This document shows positions 9,002 through 16,753 of a stretch of DNA of 64,000 nt, one piece after another. Each line of letters starts with the position of its first letter. The first letter of the stretch is position 1. The position numbers and the translations under genes were made by a program. The stretch lies in NCBI RefSeq assembly GCF_900111455.1, contig NZ_FOIE01000007.1, positions 122,959-186,958 of the forward strand, read 5' to 3'. This stretch comes from Geodermatophilus poikilotrophus. GTDB taxonomy: Bacteria > Actinomycetota > Actinomycetes > Mycobacteriales > Geodermatophilaceae. Below the pieces are notes generated by a model. It did no database searches. It was not told the origin of the DNA and saw only the letters and a list, made by a program, of their open reading frames with translations.

Positions 9002-9056
9002 GGGACCCCGTCCCCTCACCCCTCGCAGGCTCGGGGTGAGCCCCTGGATGGGGCCG
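9002..9056 (+). repeat. Palindromic intergenic repeat, copy 1
   Basis: Lies just after the lipoprotein stop. It has outer arms GACCCCGTCC and GGATGGGGCC around an inner perfect pair CTCACCCC/GGGGTGAG. It is a member of a repeat family also seen at about 20.45, 22.1, 35.9, 37.03, 44.8, 47.28 and 47.4 kb. It probably also acts as a terminator. Confidence 0.65.
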
Positions 9057-9150
9057 GGACGTGCGGAAGGGGCGGCCTCTTCCCCAGACCGCCCCTCCCG
9101 GGGGAGTTCCTACCAGATGCCGCGCCCCAGCGCACGGGGGACGCGCGGGG

Positions 9151-9825
9151 TCAGTTCGCGGACGGGTCGGCCGGTGCCGTCGACAGCACCGCCAGGCGCC
9201 CGGTCTGGCGGCCCATCACCCGGCGCCACAACTCCGGGCCGGCCAGCTCGCTCAGCACGTCGTCCGGGCTGCCCGGCACGCAGGCCCAGGCGCCCTCGGC
9301 GACCTCTGCGGCCAGCTGGCCGGGCGACCAGCCCGCGTAGCCGGCGAACACCCGCAGCCCCCGGACCCGGCCGACCAGCTCCTCGGGGTCGGCGTCCAGG
9401 TCGACCAGGTGCACGTCGCCGGCCACCGGTCGCAGGCCGCAGTCCTCGTCCGGGGACGCGCCGAGGGCCGGGTCGCAGACGGCGAGGCACAGGGCCGTGT
9501 CGGTCTCGCAGGGCCCGCCCACGTGGAACACGACCGGGTCGACGGCGAGGTCGCACCAGCCGGGGAGCACGTCGCGGATCTCCACCTGGCTCGGCCGGCC
9601 CAGCACCACGCCCAGCGTGCCGCTGTCGTTGTGGTCGAGCACGAAGACGACGGTGCCCGCGAAGGTCGGGTCGGTCAGGCTCGGCATCGCCACGAGCAGC
9701 GACCCGGGCCGCACGTCGTCCAGGCAGCCCGTCGAGAGCGCGGGGACCGCGTCCGGGCGACGTCGGCCCGTCGCGGGCCGGGCCGGCGGCCCCGACTCGG
9801 GATCGGGCGAGGACGGGGGAGTCAT
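9151..9825 (-). CDS. YqgE/AlgH family protein
   Basis: The 224-aa protein matches the YqgE/AlgH (DUF179) family: RPGSLLVAMPSLTDPTFAGT, LDHNDSGTLGVVLGRPSQ, FHVGGP and FAGYAGWSPGQLAAEV are family hallmarks. The molecular function of the family is not settled. The ATG at 9825 has GGGAG close by and a CACACT -10-like box on the minus strand at 9838-9833, so it may be leaderless. The neighbouring divergent MFS gene reproduces the Rv0037c-Rv0038 pairing of mycobacteria. The N-terminal 30 residues are Pro/Arg-rich and poorly conserved. Confidence 0.88.
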   Translation of the reverse strand: MTPPSSPDPESGPPARPATGRRRPDAVPALSTGCLDDVRPGSLLVAMPSLTDPTFAGTVVFVLDHNDSGTLGVVLGRPSQVEIRDVLPGWCDLAVDPVVFHVGGPCETDTALCLAVCDPALGASPDEDCGLRPVAGDVHLVDLDADPEELVGRVRGLRVFAGYAGWSPGQLAAEVAEGAWACVPGSPDDVLSELAGPELWRRVMGRQTGRLAVLSTAPADPSAN

Positions 9826-9930
9826 CGCTCCCAGTGTGCCCCACCGGAACGCCACCTGGAGGGAGCGGCCGCGCCTCCGCCGGACGGCCTCCCGGCCCGT
9901 CGTCGACCCTGTGGGGAGGGGTGGCCACCG

Positions 9931-9936
9931 TAGGGT
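9931..9936 (+). promoter_or_regulatory. -10 box of MFS gene (leaderless)
   Basis: TAGGGT ends 6 nt before the GTG at 9943, placing +1 on the start codon. No Shine-Dalgarno is visible. Confidence 0.5.
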
Positions 9937-9942
9937 GACCGG

Positions 9943-11193
9943 GTGCGGCAGGCGGGGACGACCGTGCGCTCCCTCCTGGCCCGCGGCGACTTCCGCCGGC
10001 TGCTCGCCACCCGGCTGTCCGCGCAGTTCGGCGACGGCGTGCTGCAGGCGGCCCTGGCCGGCACCGTCCTGTTCAACCCGCAGCGCGCGGCCGACCCGGT
10101 CGAGGTCGCCGCCGCGTTCGCCGTCCTGCTGCTGCCCTGGTCGCTGGTGGGGCCGTTCGCCGGTGTCTGGCTGGACCGGTGGAGCCGGCGGCAGGTGCTG
10201 GTGCACGCCGACCTGCTGCGCGCCGTGCTGGTCGCCGTCCTGGCGCTGCTCGTGGTGGGCGGGTCGGCCGGCGCGCCGTTCCTGCTCACCGGGCTGGTGC
10301 TCTTCTCCGTCGCGCGCTTCGTGCTCTCCGCGCTGTCGGCGTCCCTCCCGCACACGGCTCCCGACCTGGTGCCGGCCAACGCGCTGTCGACGACGTCCGG
10401 CGCGGTGGCCACCGTGGCCGGCGGGGCGGTGGCGGTCGCGCTGCAGCAGGTCGCGGGGACCACGGGGGACGCCGGGTACGCCGCGCTGACCCTGGGGGCG
10501 GCCGTCCCCTACCTGCTCGCCGCGGCGCTCGCCGCCGGGTTCGCCCGCGGCGCCCTGGGCCCGGACCAGGGCGCCGCTCGGCCGTCCGCGCGGCAGGTGG
10601 TCGCCGGGATGGTGGCCGGCGCGCGGCACGTGCGCGCCCGCCCGCCCGCGGCCACCGCCCTGGCCCTGATCACCGTGCACCGGCTGTGCTTCGGGCTGGT
10701 CACGCTGGTCACGCTGCTCTTCTTCCGCGGTGCCTCGCCGTCCGGGGAGGGGCTGCTGGGAGCTGGGGTGGCGCTGGCCGCGGGGGCGTGCGGCACGTTG
10801 CTGGCGGCCGCGGTGACGCCGGCGGCCGTGCGCCGCCTCGGGACGGCGCGGTGGGTGACCCTGCTGCTGGGTGCCGGGGGTCTGCTGCTGGCAGCGCTGG
10901 GCCTGCCGTTCCTCCCGGCGACCGTCGTCCTGACCGGCGCCGTGCTCGGCTTCCTCGGGCAGGGCGTGAAGATCTGCGTGGACGCCACGCTGCAGCAGGT
11001 GGTGGACGACGACGTCCGCGGCCGGGTGTTCTCCGTCTACGACATGCTGGTCAACGTCGGCTACGTGGCCGCCCTGCTGGGAGCGGCGCACCTGCTGCCG
11101 CCGGACGGCGTCTCCCCGCCCGCGATGGTCGCCGTCGGCGCCGCCTACGTCCTCGCCGCCGGCGTCGCCGCCCGGTCCGCGCTGCCCCGCTGA
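9943..11193 (+). CDS. MFS transporter (Rv0037c-like)
   Basis: A 416-aa polytopic membrane protein with about 12 hydrophobic helices. The MFS loop motif appears as GPFAGVWLDRWSRRQVLVHAD at residues about 71-91. The domain RGDFRRLLATRLSAQFGDG at the N-terminus is typical of the efflux-type MFS found beside yqgE in actinobacteria. The substrate cannot be told. The gene is convergent with the protease gene, whose stop is only 5 nt beyond, so the two share a terminator region or lack one. Confidence 0.85.
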   Translation: MRQAGTTVRSLLARGDFRRLLATRLSAQFGDGVLQAALAGTVLFNPQRAADPVEVAAAFAVLLLPWSLVGPFAGVWLDRWSRRQVLVHADLLRAVLVAVLALLVVGGSAGAPFLLTGLVLFSVARFVLSALSASLPHTAPDLVPANALSTTSGAVATVAGGAVAVALQQVAGTTGDAGYAALTLGAAVPYLLAAALAAGFARGALGPDQGAARPSARQVVAGMVAGARHVRARPPAATALALITVHRLCFGLVTLVTLLFFRGASPSGEGLLGAGVALAAGACGTLLAAAVTPAAVRRLGTARWVTLLLGAGGLLLAALGLPFLPATVVLTGAVLGFLGQGVKICVDATLQQVVDDDVRGRVFSVYDMLVNVGYVAALLGAAHLLPPDGVSPPAMVAVGAAYVLAAGVAARSALPR

Positions 11194-11198
11194 GCGGG

Positions 11199-12179
11199 TC
11201 AGAGCTCGGGGACGCAGGCTCCTCGCCCCAGGCGGGCGAGCCCGGTGAGGTCCCCGTCGGCGAAGTCGGTGACGCCCGGCACCGTCTGCGGGTACAGCAG
11301 CTGGGACTCGTCGTCGACGTGGTCCAGGCCCACCAGGTGCGCCAGCTCGTGCAGGACGATCCCCGAGGCCGTGGCCTCGCCGTCCCGCTGGGCCAGGATC
11401 TCGGGGAACTGGTCGGCGTCGAGCGACACCGTGCCGGTGACGTAGACCCGCGTCCCCTCACCCAGCGAGACCGCCAGGCTGCCGGCCCGGCCCACGGTGT
11501 CGCCCGCGAGGTCCGGGTTCTCCGCCTCGGTCTCCCAGGCGACGAGCACCGGAGCCCAGCGGTCCCCGTAGCGGTCGGGCTGGAACACCTCCCGCTCGGC
11601 GGCGGGGACCTCGTCGGTCGGTCCGTCGTGGACGAACACCAGGCCGGTCACCTGCGCGATCCGGGCCACGGCCGCGTGCACCAACTCCTCCCCGCCCGGA
11701 GGGGCGCCATCGGGCCGGATCGCGTAGTGCACGACCCGGCACGGGTCGTAGGCCACCGGCGTGGCCCCGTCGGCCTGGACCAGCGAGAAGGCGTGCGGCC
11801 CACCGGCTCCCGGCGCCGGTGCGGGGTTGCCCCGTGGCGACCGGCTCGCCTCCACCCCGGGGGACGGACGGTCCGTCGGGGCAGCCAGCGGGACGCTGCG
11901 GTCCGGGGCCAGGCCGGCCGGCGCGGCGCGGTCCCAGGGCCACGGCACGGCTCCGGTGAGGACGGCGGCCCCCAGCGAGCCGCCGACGACCAGCAGGACG
12001 GCGAGCAGTCCGAGGAGGCCCGACCCGCGGCGCCGGCGGGCGGGCGGCCCGGGGGCCCGCCACGGAACCGGCTGGACGGGGAGGCCGAGCGCCTCGTCCA
12101 CCACCCACTGCGGCGTGCGCCCGCTGGGCGAGGTGGGCAGCCGGGAGCCCGGGTCCGGGCCGGGTCGCTGTTCTGGCAC
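11199..12179 (-). CDS. Membrane-anchored zinc metalloprotease, matrixin-like
   Basis: A 326-aa protein: cytoplasmic N-terminus with many Arg/Pro, one transmembrane helix (about 51-75), a Pro/Ser-rich linker, then an extracellular metzincin-type domain with the zinc motif HELAHLVGLDH (H277, H281, H287; catalytic E278). The final part LLYPQTVPGVTDFADGDLTGL resembles the Met-turn region but has no Met. The GTG at 12179 has AGGAGAG upstream. It lies 41 nt after cca on the same strand, so it is probably co-transcribed. The substrates are unknown. Confidence 0.82.
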   Translation of the reverse strand: MPEQRPGPDPGSRLPTSPSGRTPQWVVDEALGLPVQPVPWRAPGPPARRRRGSGLLGLLAVLLVVGGSLGAAVLTGAVPWPWDRAAPAGLAPDRSVPLAAPTDRPSPGVEASRSPRGNPAPAPGAGGPHAFSLVQADGATPVAYDPCRVVHYAIRPDGAPPGGEELVHAAVARIAQVTGLVFVHDGPTDEVPAAEREVFQPDRYGDRWAPVLVAWETEAENPDLAGDTVGRAGSLAVSLGEGTRVYVTGTVSLDADQFPEILAQRDGEATASGIVLHELAHLVGLDHVDDESQLLYPQTVPGVTDFADGDLTGLARLGRGACVPEL

Positions 12180-12220
12180 GTCTCTCCTGTCGGCAGCAGG
12201 GAGCTCCGCCTGCAGCCCGG

Positions 12221-13726
12221 TCAGGTCCCGGTGCGGGCGGCCCACCAGCTGCGCAGCTCGGCCTCGGCCTCCTCCGGTGCCAGCGGGCCGCGCTCGAGCC
12301 GCAGGTCCTTGAGGTGCTTCCAGGCCTCGCCGACCTCGCGACCGGGCGGGATGCCGAGGATCTCCATGATCGCGTTGCCGTCGAGGTCCGGGCGCACCCG
12401 CGCGAGGTCCTCGGCCGCCGACAGCTCGGCGATCCGCCGTTCCAGCGAGTCGTAGGTGGCCGACAGCGCCGCGGCCCGCCGCTTGTTGCGCGTCGTGCAG
12501 TCCGAGCGCACCAGCTTGTGCAGCCGGGGCAGCAGGTCGCCGGCGTCGGTGACGTAGCGGCGGACGGCGGAGTCGGTCCACTCGCCGCGGCCGTAGCCGT
12601 GGAAGCGCAGGTGCAGGAAGGTCAGCCGGGCGACCGACTCCACGACGTCCTTGGAGTACCGCAGCGCCTGCAGCCGCTTGCGCACCAGCTTGGCCCCGAC
12701 CACCTCGTGGTGGTGGAAGGAGACCCGGCCCCGCGGCTCGTGCCGGCGGGTGGCCGGCTTGCCGATGTCGTGCAGCAGCGCGGCCAGCCGGAGCACCAGG
12801 TCCGGCGACTCCGCGTCCGGATCCGCCTCCTCCAGCGCGATCGCCCGGTCCAGCACCGTCAGCGAGTGGGTGTAGACGTCCTTGTGCTGGTGGTGCTCGT
12901 CGATCTCCATCCGCAGCGCCGAGAGCTCGGGCAGGACGACGTCGGCCAGCCCGGTGGCGACGAACAGCTCCAGGGCCGCCCGGGGGGAGTGCTGCAGCAG
13001 CGTCTTCGACAGCTCCACCTGCACCCGCTCCGGGGTGATCCGGCCGAGCTCGGGGGCCAGCGAGGTCATCGCCTCCACCACCTCGTCGACCGGGGTCAGG
13101 CCGAGCTGGGCGACGAACCGCACCGCGCGCAGCATCCGCAGCGGGTCGTCGGCGAAGGACTCCACCGCGGCGCCCGGCGTCCGCAGCCGGCCGGCCAGCA
13201 GGTCGCCCAGGCCGCCGTAGGGGTCGGTGACGGTGCGGTCGGGGCCGAGCGACACGGCCATCGCGTTGACGGTGAAGTCCCGGCGCGCGAGGTCGTCGAC
13301 GAGCGAGTCCCCCCAGGCCACCTCGGGGTTGCGCGACTCCCGGTCGTAGCGGTCGGCACGGAAGGTCGTGATCTCCAGCCGGACGCCGTCCACCTCGGCG
13401 CCCACCGTGCCGAACGCGATGCCGGTGTTCCACGTGGAACTGGCGAACCCGCGCAGCAGGCCGAGCACCTGTTCGGGCCGGGCGTCGGTGGTGACGTCGA
13501 GGTCGCCGGGGACCACGCCGGTCCCCCGCCCACCCCCGGAGCCCGCGGCGAGCAGCGCGTCGCGGACCGAGCCCCCCACGAGGTGCACCTCGAAACCCGC
13601 GGCGGTGAACCGCGCACCGAGCCGGGTCAGCACGGGGGAGAGGTCGACGAGCTCGCGCACCGTCTCCTGGACGGCGGGCGGCACGGACGCAGCAGCTGCC
13701 GTCGGAACGAGAGGCTCACCGGACAC
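12221..13726 (-). CDS. cca: CCA-adding tRNA nucleotidyltransferase with HD domain
   Basis: Adds or repairs the 3' CCA end of tRNAs. In this 501-aa protein the nucleotidyltransferase head carries HLVGGSVRD (48-56) and the metal-binding GDLDVTT with D75 and D77, then RRDFTVNAMA (148-157) and the RMLRAVRF block. An HD phosphohydrolase domain follows, with H319/D320 (LLHDIGKP). It matches Rv3907c (PcnA) in type and in being divergent from a Nudix gene. The GTG at 13726 is chosen; the frame upstream is antisense to the Nudix gene. A perfect parS palindrome is embedded in codons 96-100. Confidence 0.94.
   Translation of the reverse strand: MSGEPLVPTAAAASVPPAVQETVRELVDLSPVLTRLGARFTAAGFEVHLVGGSVRDALLAAGSGGGRGTGVVPGDLDVTTDARPEQVLGLLRGFASSTWNTGIAFGTVGAEVDGVRLEITTFRADRYDRESRNPEVAWGDSLVDDLARRDFTVNAMAVSLGPDRTVTDPYGGLGDLLAGRLRTPGAAVESFADDPLRMLRAVRFVAQLGLTPVDEVVEAMTSLAPELGRITPERVQVELSKTLLQHSPRAALELFVATGLADVVLPELSALRMEIDEHHQHKDVYTHSLTVLDRAIALEEADPDAESPDLVLRLAALLHDIGKPATRRHEPRGRVSFHHHEVVGAKLVRKRLQALRYSKDVVESVARLTFLHLRFHGYGRGEWTDSAVRRYVTDAGDLLPRLHKLVRSDCTTRNKRRAAALSATYDSLERRIAELSAAEDLARVRPDLDGNAIMEILGIPPGREVGEAWKHLKDLRLERGPLAPEEAEAELRSWWAARTGT
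13427..13440. promoter_or_regulatory. parS site (perfect palindrome) inside cca
   Basis: GTTCCACGTGGAAC, 14 of 14, encoding part of the SSTWN stretch of Cca. It lies about 21 kb left of oriC. Confidence 0.85.
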
Positions 13727-13734
13727 GACGATCC

Positions 13735-13762
13735 AGGGTAGTGGCGTGCCGCGCGCTACCCT
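13735..13762. promoter_or_regulatory. Divergent cca/Nudix promoter pair
   Basis: TACCCT occurs on the plus strand at 13757-13762, exactly 6 nt before the Nudix ATG. It occurs again on the minus strand at 13740-13735, 8 nt before the cca GTG. The two boxes form a symmetric CTACCCT/AGGGTAG arrangement. Both genes look leaderless. Confidence 0.5.
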
Positions 13763-13768
13763 CCTGGC

Positions 13769-14245
13769 ATGGCTGGGACGGGCGGGCGAGGGCGCCCCGG
13801 CCGCCGGTTGCGCCGGGTCGACGAGACCTCCGCCGGGGGCCTGGTGGTGGCCGACGACCCCATCACGGGACCGCGCGCCGCCCTCATCGGGCGCACCGAC
13901 CGTCGCGGGCGGCTGCTCTGGTCGTTGCCCAAGGGGCACATCGAGGAGGGCGAGACCCCGGAGGACACCGCCGTCCGGGAGGTCGCCGAGGAGACCGGGA
14001 TCATCGGCGAGGTCGTCGCTCCGCTCGGCATCATCGACTTCTGGTTCGTCGCCGACGGCCGCCGGGTGCACAAGACCGTGCACCACTTCCTGCTCCGCGC
14101 CATCGGGGGAGCCCTGTCCGACGCCGACATCGAGGTGACCGAGGTGGCCTGGGTGCCCCTGGACGAGCTCGGTGCCCGGCTCGCCTACGCCGACGAGCGA
14201 GCACTGGTCGAGCGGGCGCCCGCGCTCCTCGCCGACAGCGCGTGA
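13769..14245 (+). CDS. Nudix hydrolase (MutT4-like)
   Basis: A 158-aa Nudix protein that hydrolyses a nucleoside-diphosphate-linked substrate. The complete Nudix box spans G56-I78: [20 protein letters not shown], followed by TGI. The N-terminal 18 residues are Gly/Arg-rich. It matches Rv3908 by position: divergent from cca and upstream of the DUF6049-like and murJ genes. The true substrate is unknown. The gene ends by overlapping a 27-codon bridging ORF by 4 nt. Confidence 0.9.
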   Translation: MAGTGGRGRPGRRLRRVDETSAGGLVVADDPITGPRAALIGRTDRRGRLLWSLPKGHIEEGETPEDTAVREVAEETGIIGEVVAPLGIIDFWFVADGRRVHKTVHHFLLRAIGGALSDADIEVTEVAWVPLDELGARLAYADERALVERAPALLADSA

Positions 14246-14325
14246 GCGGGGCGGCGAGCTCACCGGTAGACAGCGCGGACGGCCGCCTCACCGGGCCGAC
14301 AGGCGCCGGCGAGGAGCTGTCGTGA
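14242..14325 (+). CDS. Bridging mini-ORF A (27 aa) between Nudix gene and DUF6049-like gene
   Basis: Begins GTG at 14242, overlapping the Nudix stop (GTGA), and ends TGA at 14323-14325, overlapping the next GTG start (GTGA). The peptide starts [15 protein letters not shown] and ends TGAGEELS. Its last codons carry GAGGAG, the Shine-Dalgarno of the downstream gene. Similar ORFs occur at 16673 and 24934. This could be a translational coupler or a repeat element rather than a functional peptide; no experimental support is visible. Confidence 0.5.
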   Translation: MSGAASSPVDSADGRLTGPTGAGEELS

Positions 14326-16676
14326 GCCGGCGGTCGGCTGCCGGGGGCGCCGGCGGCCGGTCCGCAGCGTCCTCCCCCCGCCGCACCGCTCGGGGGACGA
14401 CGGTCGGCGTCGCCCTGGCCGGGACGCTCACGGCTCCCCTCGTCGTGCTGGCGCCGTCCGCGGCCGCCGCCCCGGAGGACCCGGCTGCCGCCGAAGGGGT
14501 CGCCGACGACCGCTCCGTGAGCATCGAGCTCACCCGGCTGGAGCCCCGCACGCTCGCCCCCGGCGTCCCGGTCACCATCGCCGGCGAGCTGACCAACACC
14601 GGCACGGAGACGATCGAGGACCTCGACGTGCGGCTGCAGCGCGGCCAGCCGCTGGGCACCCGCGCCGAGCTGCAGGCGGTCGACGGCGCCCGCGACCTGA
14701 CGGCCGTCGCCGTCACGCCGTTCCAGGACGTCGCCGCAGAGCTGCGCCCCGGCGCCTCGGCGTCCTTCACCCTCACCACGACCAGCGACGCGCTGGCCAT
14801 CGACCGGGAGGGCGTCTACCCGGTGCTGCTCAACCTCAACGGCGCCGGGTCCGACGGGGACCGCAGCCGCGTGGGGGAGCTGACCACCTACCTCGTCCAG
14901 CCGTCGGTGCTGCCGCCCACGTCGGCCGGCGTCGCCTGGCTGTGGCCGCTGGTCGAGCGCACCCACCGCGACGCGTCCGGCGCCTTCGTCGACGACGGGC
15001 TGACCGGCGAGGTGTCCACCGGCGGCCGGCTGGACCGGGCGCTGGCCGCCGTGGAGCAGCTGCCCGAGACCGTGCCGCCCGGGGGCGGCGAGCCGACACC
15101 GGTGGTCCCGGTGACCCTCGCCGTGGACCCCGCACTGGTCGAGGAGCTGCAGGTCATGGCCGACGGCCCCTACGCCGTCGCCGGCGACGAGGGCGCCGGG
15201 GCGGGCACCGACGAGGCCGCCGCCTTCCTGGGGCGGCTGCGCGCCGTCGCCGCCGACCACCCGGTCGTCGCGCTGCCCTACGGCGACGTCGACGCCGACG
15301 CCCTGACCGCGGCCGGCCTGTCGGCGGTCGTCACCCGCAGCCTGCCCGGCAGCCCCGAGGGGACGGCGCAGGACGATCCCGACGCCCCCACCGCCCCGCC
15401 GACCGCAGCGCCCACCGGGACCGGGGGCACCGCCGGCGCGGACGTCCTCCGGGAGGTCCTGGGCGTGGACGCACGCACCGACCTCGCCTGGGCGGTCGGT
15501 GGCTCGCTGCGCCCCGAGACGCTCGCCGTCCTGCAGGACGGCGGCGTCCAGGAGGTCGTGCTGGCCCCCGGCGGGCTCACCGACGGGGCGGCCGCGCTCG
15601 GCCTGGACGGTCCGGCCGCGGCGCGGACGACCGTGCCCACCGAGGACGGTGCCGTCGACGTCCTGGTCGCCGATCCCGCGCTCGGCCAGCTCGCAGGGAA
15701 CGCCGCGCAGGTCCCGGGGGGCCGCCGCGCCGCCGAGCAGCGCACCGTCGCCGAGCTCGCGCTCCTCACCCTCCGGCCGGGCGACGCGGCCGCAGGGCAG
15801 AGCGTGCTGGTGGCTCCGCCCCGCGAGGTCGACGCCGACCCCGCCGCGGTGAGCGCCATGATGGCCGCAGCGGCACAGCTGCCGGGGCTGCGGCCGGCCA
15901 CCGTGGCCCAGCTCGGCGACGGGCCGGCCACCGACGCCGGCGAGCTGGTCGCCCCGGCCGACCCGGGCGGGCTGGAACCGGCCGGCCTGACCGACGTCAC
16001 CGCTGCGGTCGCCGTCCGCGACCAGCTCGCCGGCGCGGTCCTCGGGGACGCCGATGCGGTGCTCGCCCCCTGGGACGCCGCGATCGCGCGCGCCACCTCG
16101 GCCGCCTGGCGGGACGACCCCGCGGCGTTCGCCGCGGCCGCCGCGGACCTGCGGACGACGATGCGCCGGCTGCTCGGGCGGGTCACCCTGCTCGCCCCGG
16201 CCGCCGGCACCTACAGCCTCGCCTCCAGCGACTCACCGCTCGTGCTCACCGTCCGCAACGACCTGCCCTTCGCCCTGCGCGTGCAGCTGCGGGTGCAGAC
16301 CCGCGGCAACGCGCTGTCGGTGGGCGACCTCGGCGACGAGGTCCTCGGGCCCGAGCAGCGGACGACGCTGACGGTCCCGACCGAGGTGCGCCAGTCCGGC
16401 CGCTTCGGCGTCGCGGCCACGCTCACCACCCCGGACGGCACGCCGCTGGGCGACCCCGTGGAGCTGCAGGTGCAGAGCACCGCGTACGGGTCGATCTCGG
16501 TGATCATCACCATCGGCGCGGCCGCGCTGCTCGGGCTGCTCTTCCTGCGCCGGCTGGTGCGCTACCTGCTGCGCCGCCGCCGCGGCACCCCCACCGACGG
16601 GGACGGCGGGCTGCCGGGCGGCCCGGCACCCGAGGGCGCGGCGGTGCCGCTGCCCCCGACGCGGAGCCCGGTGTGA
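14322..16676 (+). CDS. Large membrane-anchored secreted protein, DUF6049 type (Rv3909-like)
   Basis: A 784-aa exported protein. It has an Arg-rich start, a signal helix (GTTVGVALAGTLTAPLVVLA), a long extracytoplasmic region of beta-rich Ig-like and alpha/beta character, a C-terminal transmembrane helix (about 725-745: SVIITIGAAALLGLLFL) and a basic cytoplasmic tail. It matches Rv3909 by size, topology and position upstream of murJ, which suggests a role in peptidoglycan precursor export or wall assembly, though none is proven. The GTG at 14322 has GAGGAG 5 nt upstream, supplied by the bridging mini-ORF. Coding is dense with Ala, Asp and Pro. Confidence 0.82.
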   Translation: MSRRSAAGGAGGRSAASSPRRTARGTTVGVALAGTLTAPLVVLAPSAAAAPEDPAAAEGVADDRSVSIELTRLEPRTLAPGVPVTIAGELTNTGTETIEDLDVRLQRGQPLGTRAELQAVDGARDLTAVAVTPFQDVAAELRPGASASFTLTTTSDALAIDREGVYPVLLNLNGAGSDGDRSRVGELTTYLVQPSVLPPTSAGVAWLWPLVERTHRDASGAFVDDGLTGEVSTGGRLDRALAAVEQLPETVPPGGGEPTPVVPVTLAVDPALVEELQVMADGPYAVAGDEGAGAGTDEAAAFLGRLRAVAADHPVVALPYGDVDADALTAAGLSAVVTRSLPGSPEGTAQDDPDAPTAPPTAAPTGTGGTAGADVLREVLGVDARTDLAWAVGGSLRPETLAVLQDGGVQEVVLAPGGLTDGAAALGLDGPAAARTTVPTEDGAVDVLVADPALGQLAGNAAQVPGGRRAAEQRTVAELALLTLRPGDAAAGQSVLVAPPREVDADPAAVSAMMAAAAQLPGLRPATVAQLGDGPATDAGELVAPADPGGLEPAGLTDVTAAVAVRDQLAGAVLGDADAVLAPWDAAIARATSAAWRDDPAAFAAAAADLRTTMRRLLGRVTLLAPAAGTYSLASSDSPLVLTVRNDLPFALRVQLRVQTRGNALSVGDLGDEVLGPEQRTTLTVPTEVRQSGRFGVAATLTTPDGTPLGDPVELQVQSTAYGSISVIITIGAAALLGLLFLRRLVRYLLRRRRGTPTDGDGGLPGGPAPEGAAVPLPPTRSPV

Positions 16677-16753
16677 GCGAGGTCGCGAGCTCACCGACGA
16701 CCACGGCAGCTCCGGTCGCGGGCTGCCCCGGCGCCGGCGAGGGGGGCTCGTGA
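16673..16753 (+). CDS. Bridging mini-ORF B (26 aa) between DUF6049-like gene and murJ
   Basis: GTG at 16673 overlaps the upstream TGA (GTGA). Its own TGA at 16751-16753 overlaps the murJ GTG at 16750. The peptide begins VSEVASSPTTTAAPVAG and ends GAGEGGS. A GAGGGGGG purine run inside its last codons serves as the murJ Shine-Dalgarno. By my count 52 of 81 bases match copy C at 24934 without gaps. Confidence 0.5.
   Translation: MSEVASSPTTTAAPVAGCPGAGEGGS

Noticed and set aside
9522..9535. parS-like sequence CGCCCACGTGGAAC inside the yqgE gene
   Set aside because: It matches only 11 of 14 positions and one half-site is lost; CACGTG cores are expected by chance at this GC content.
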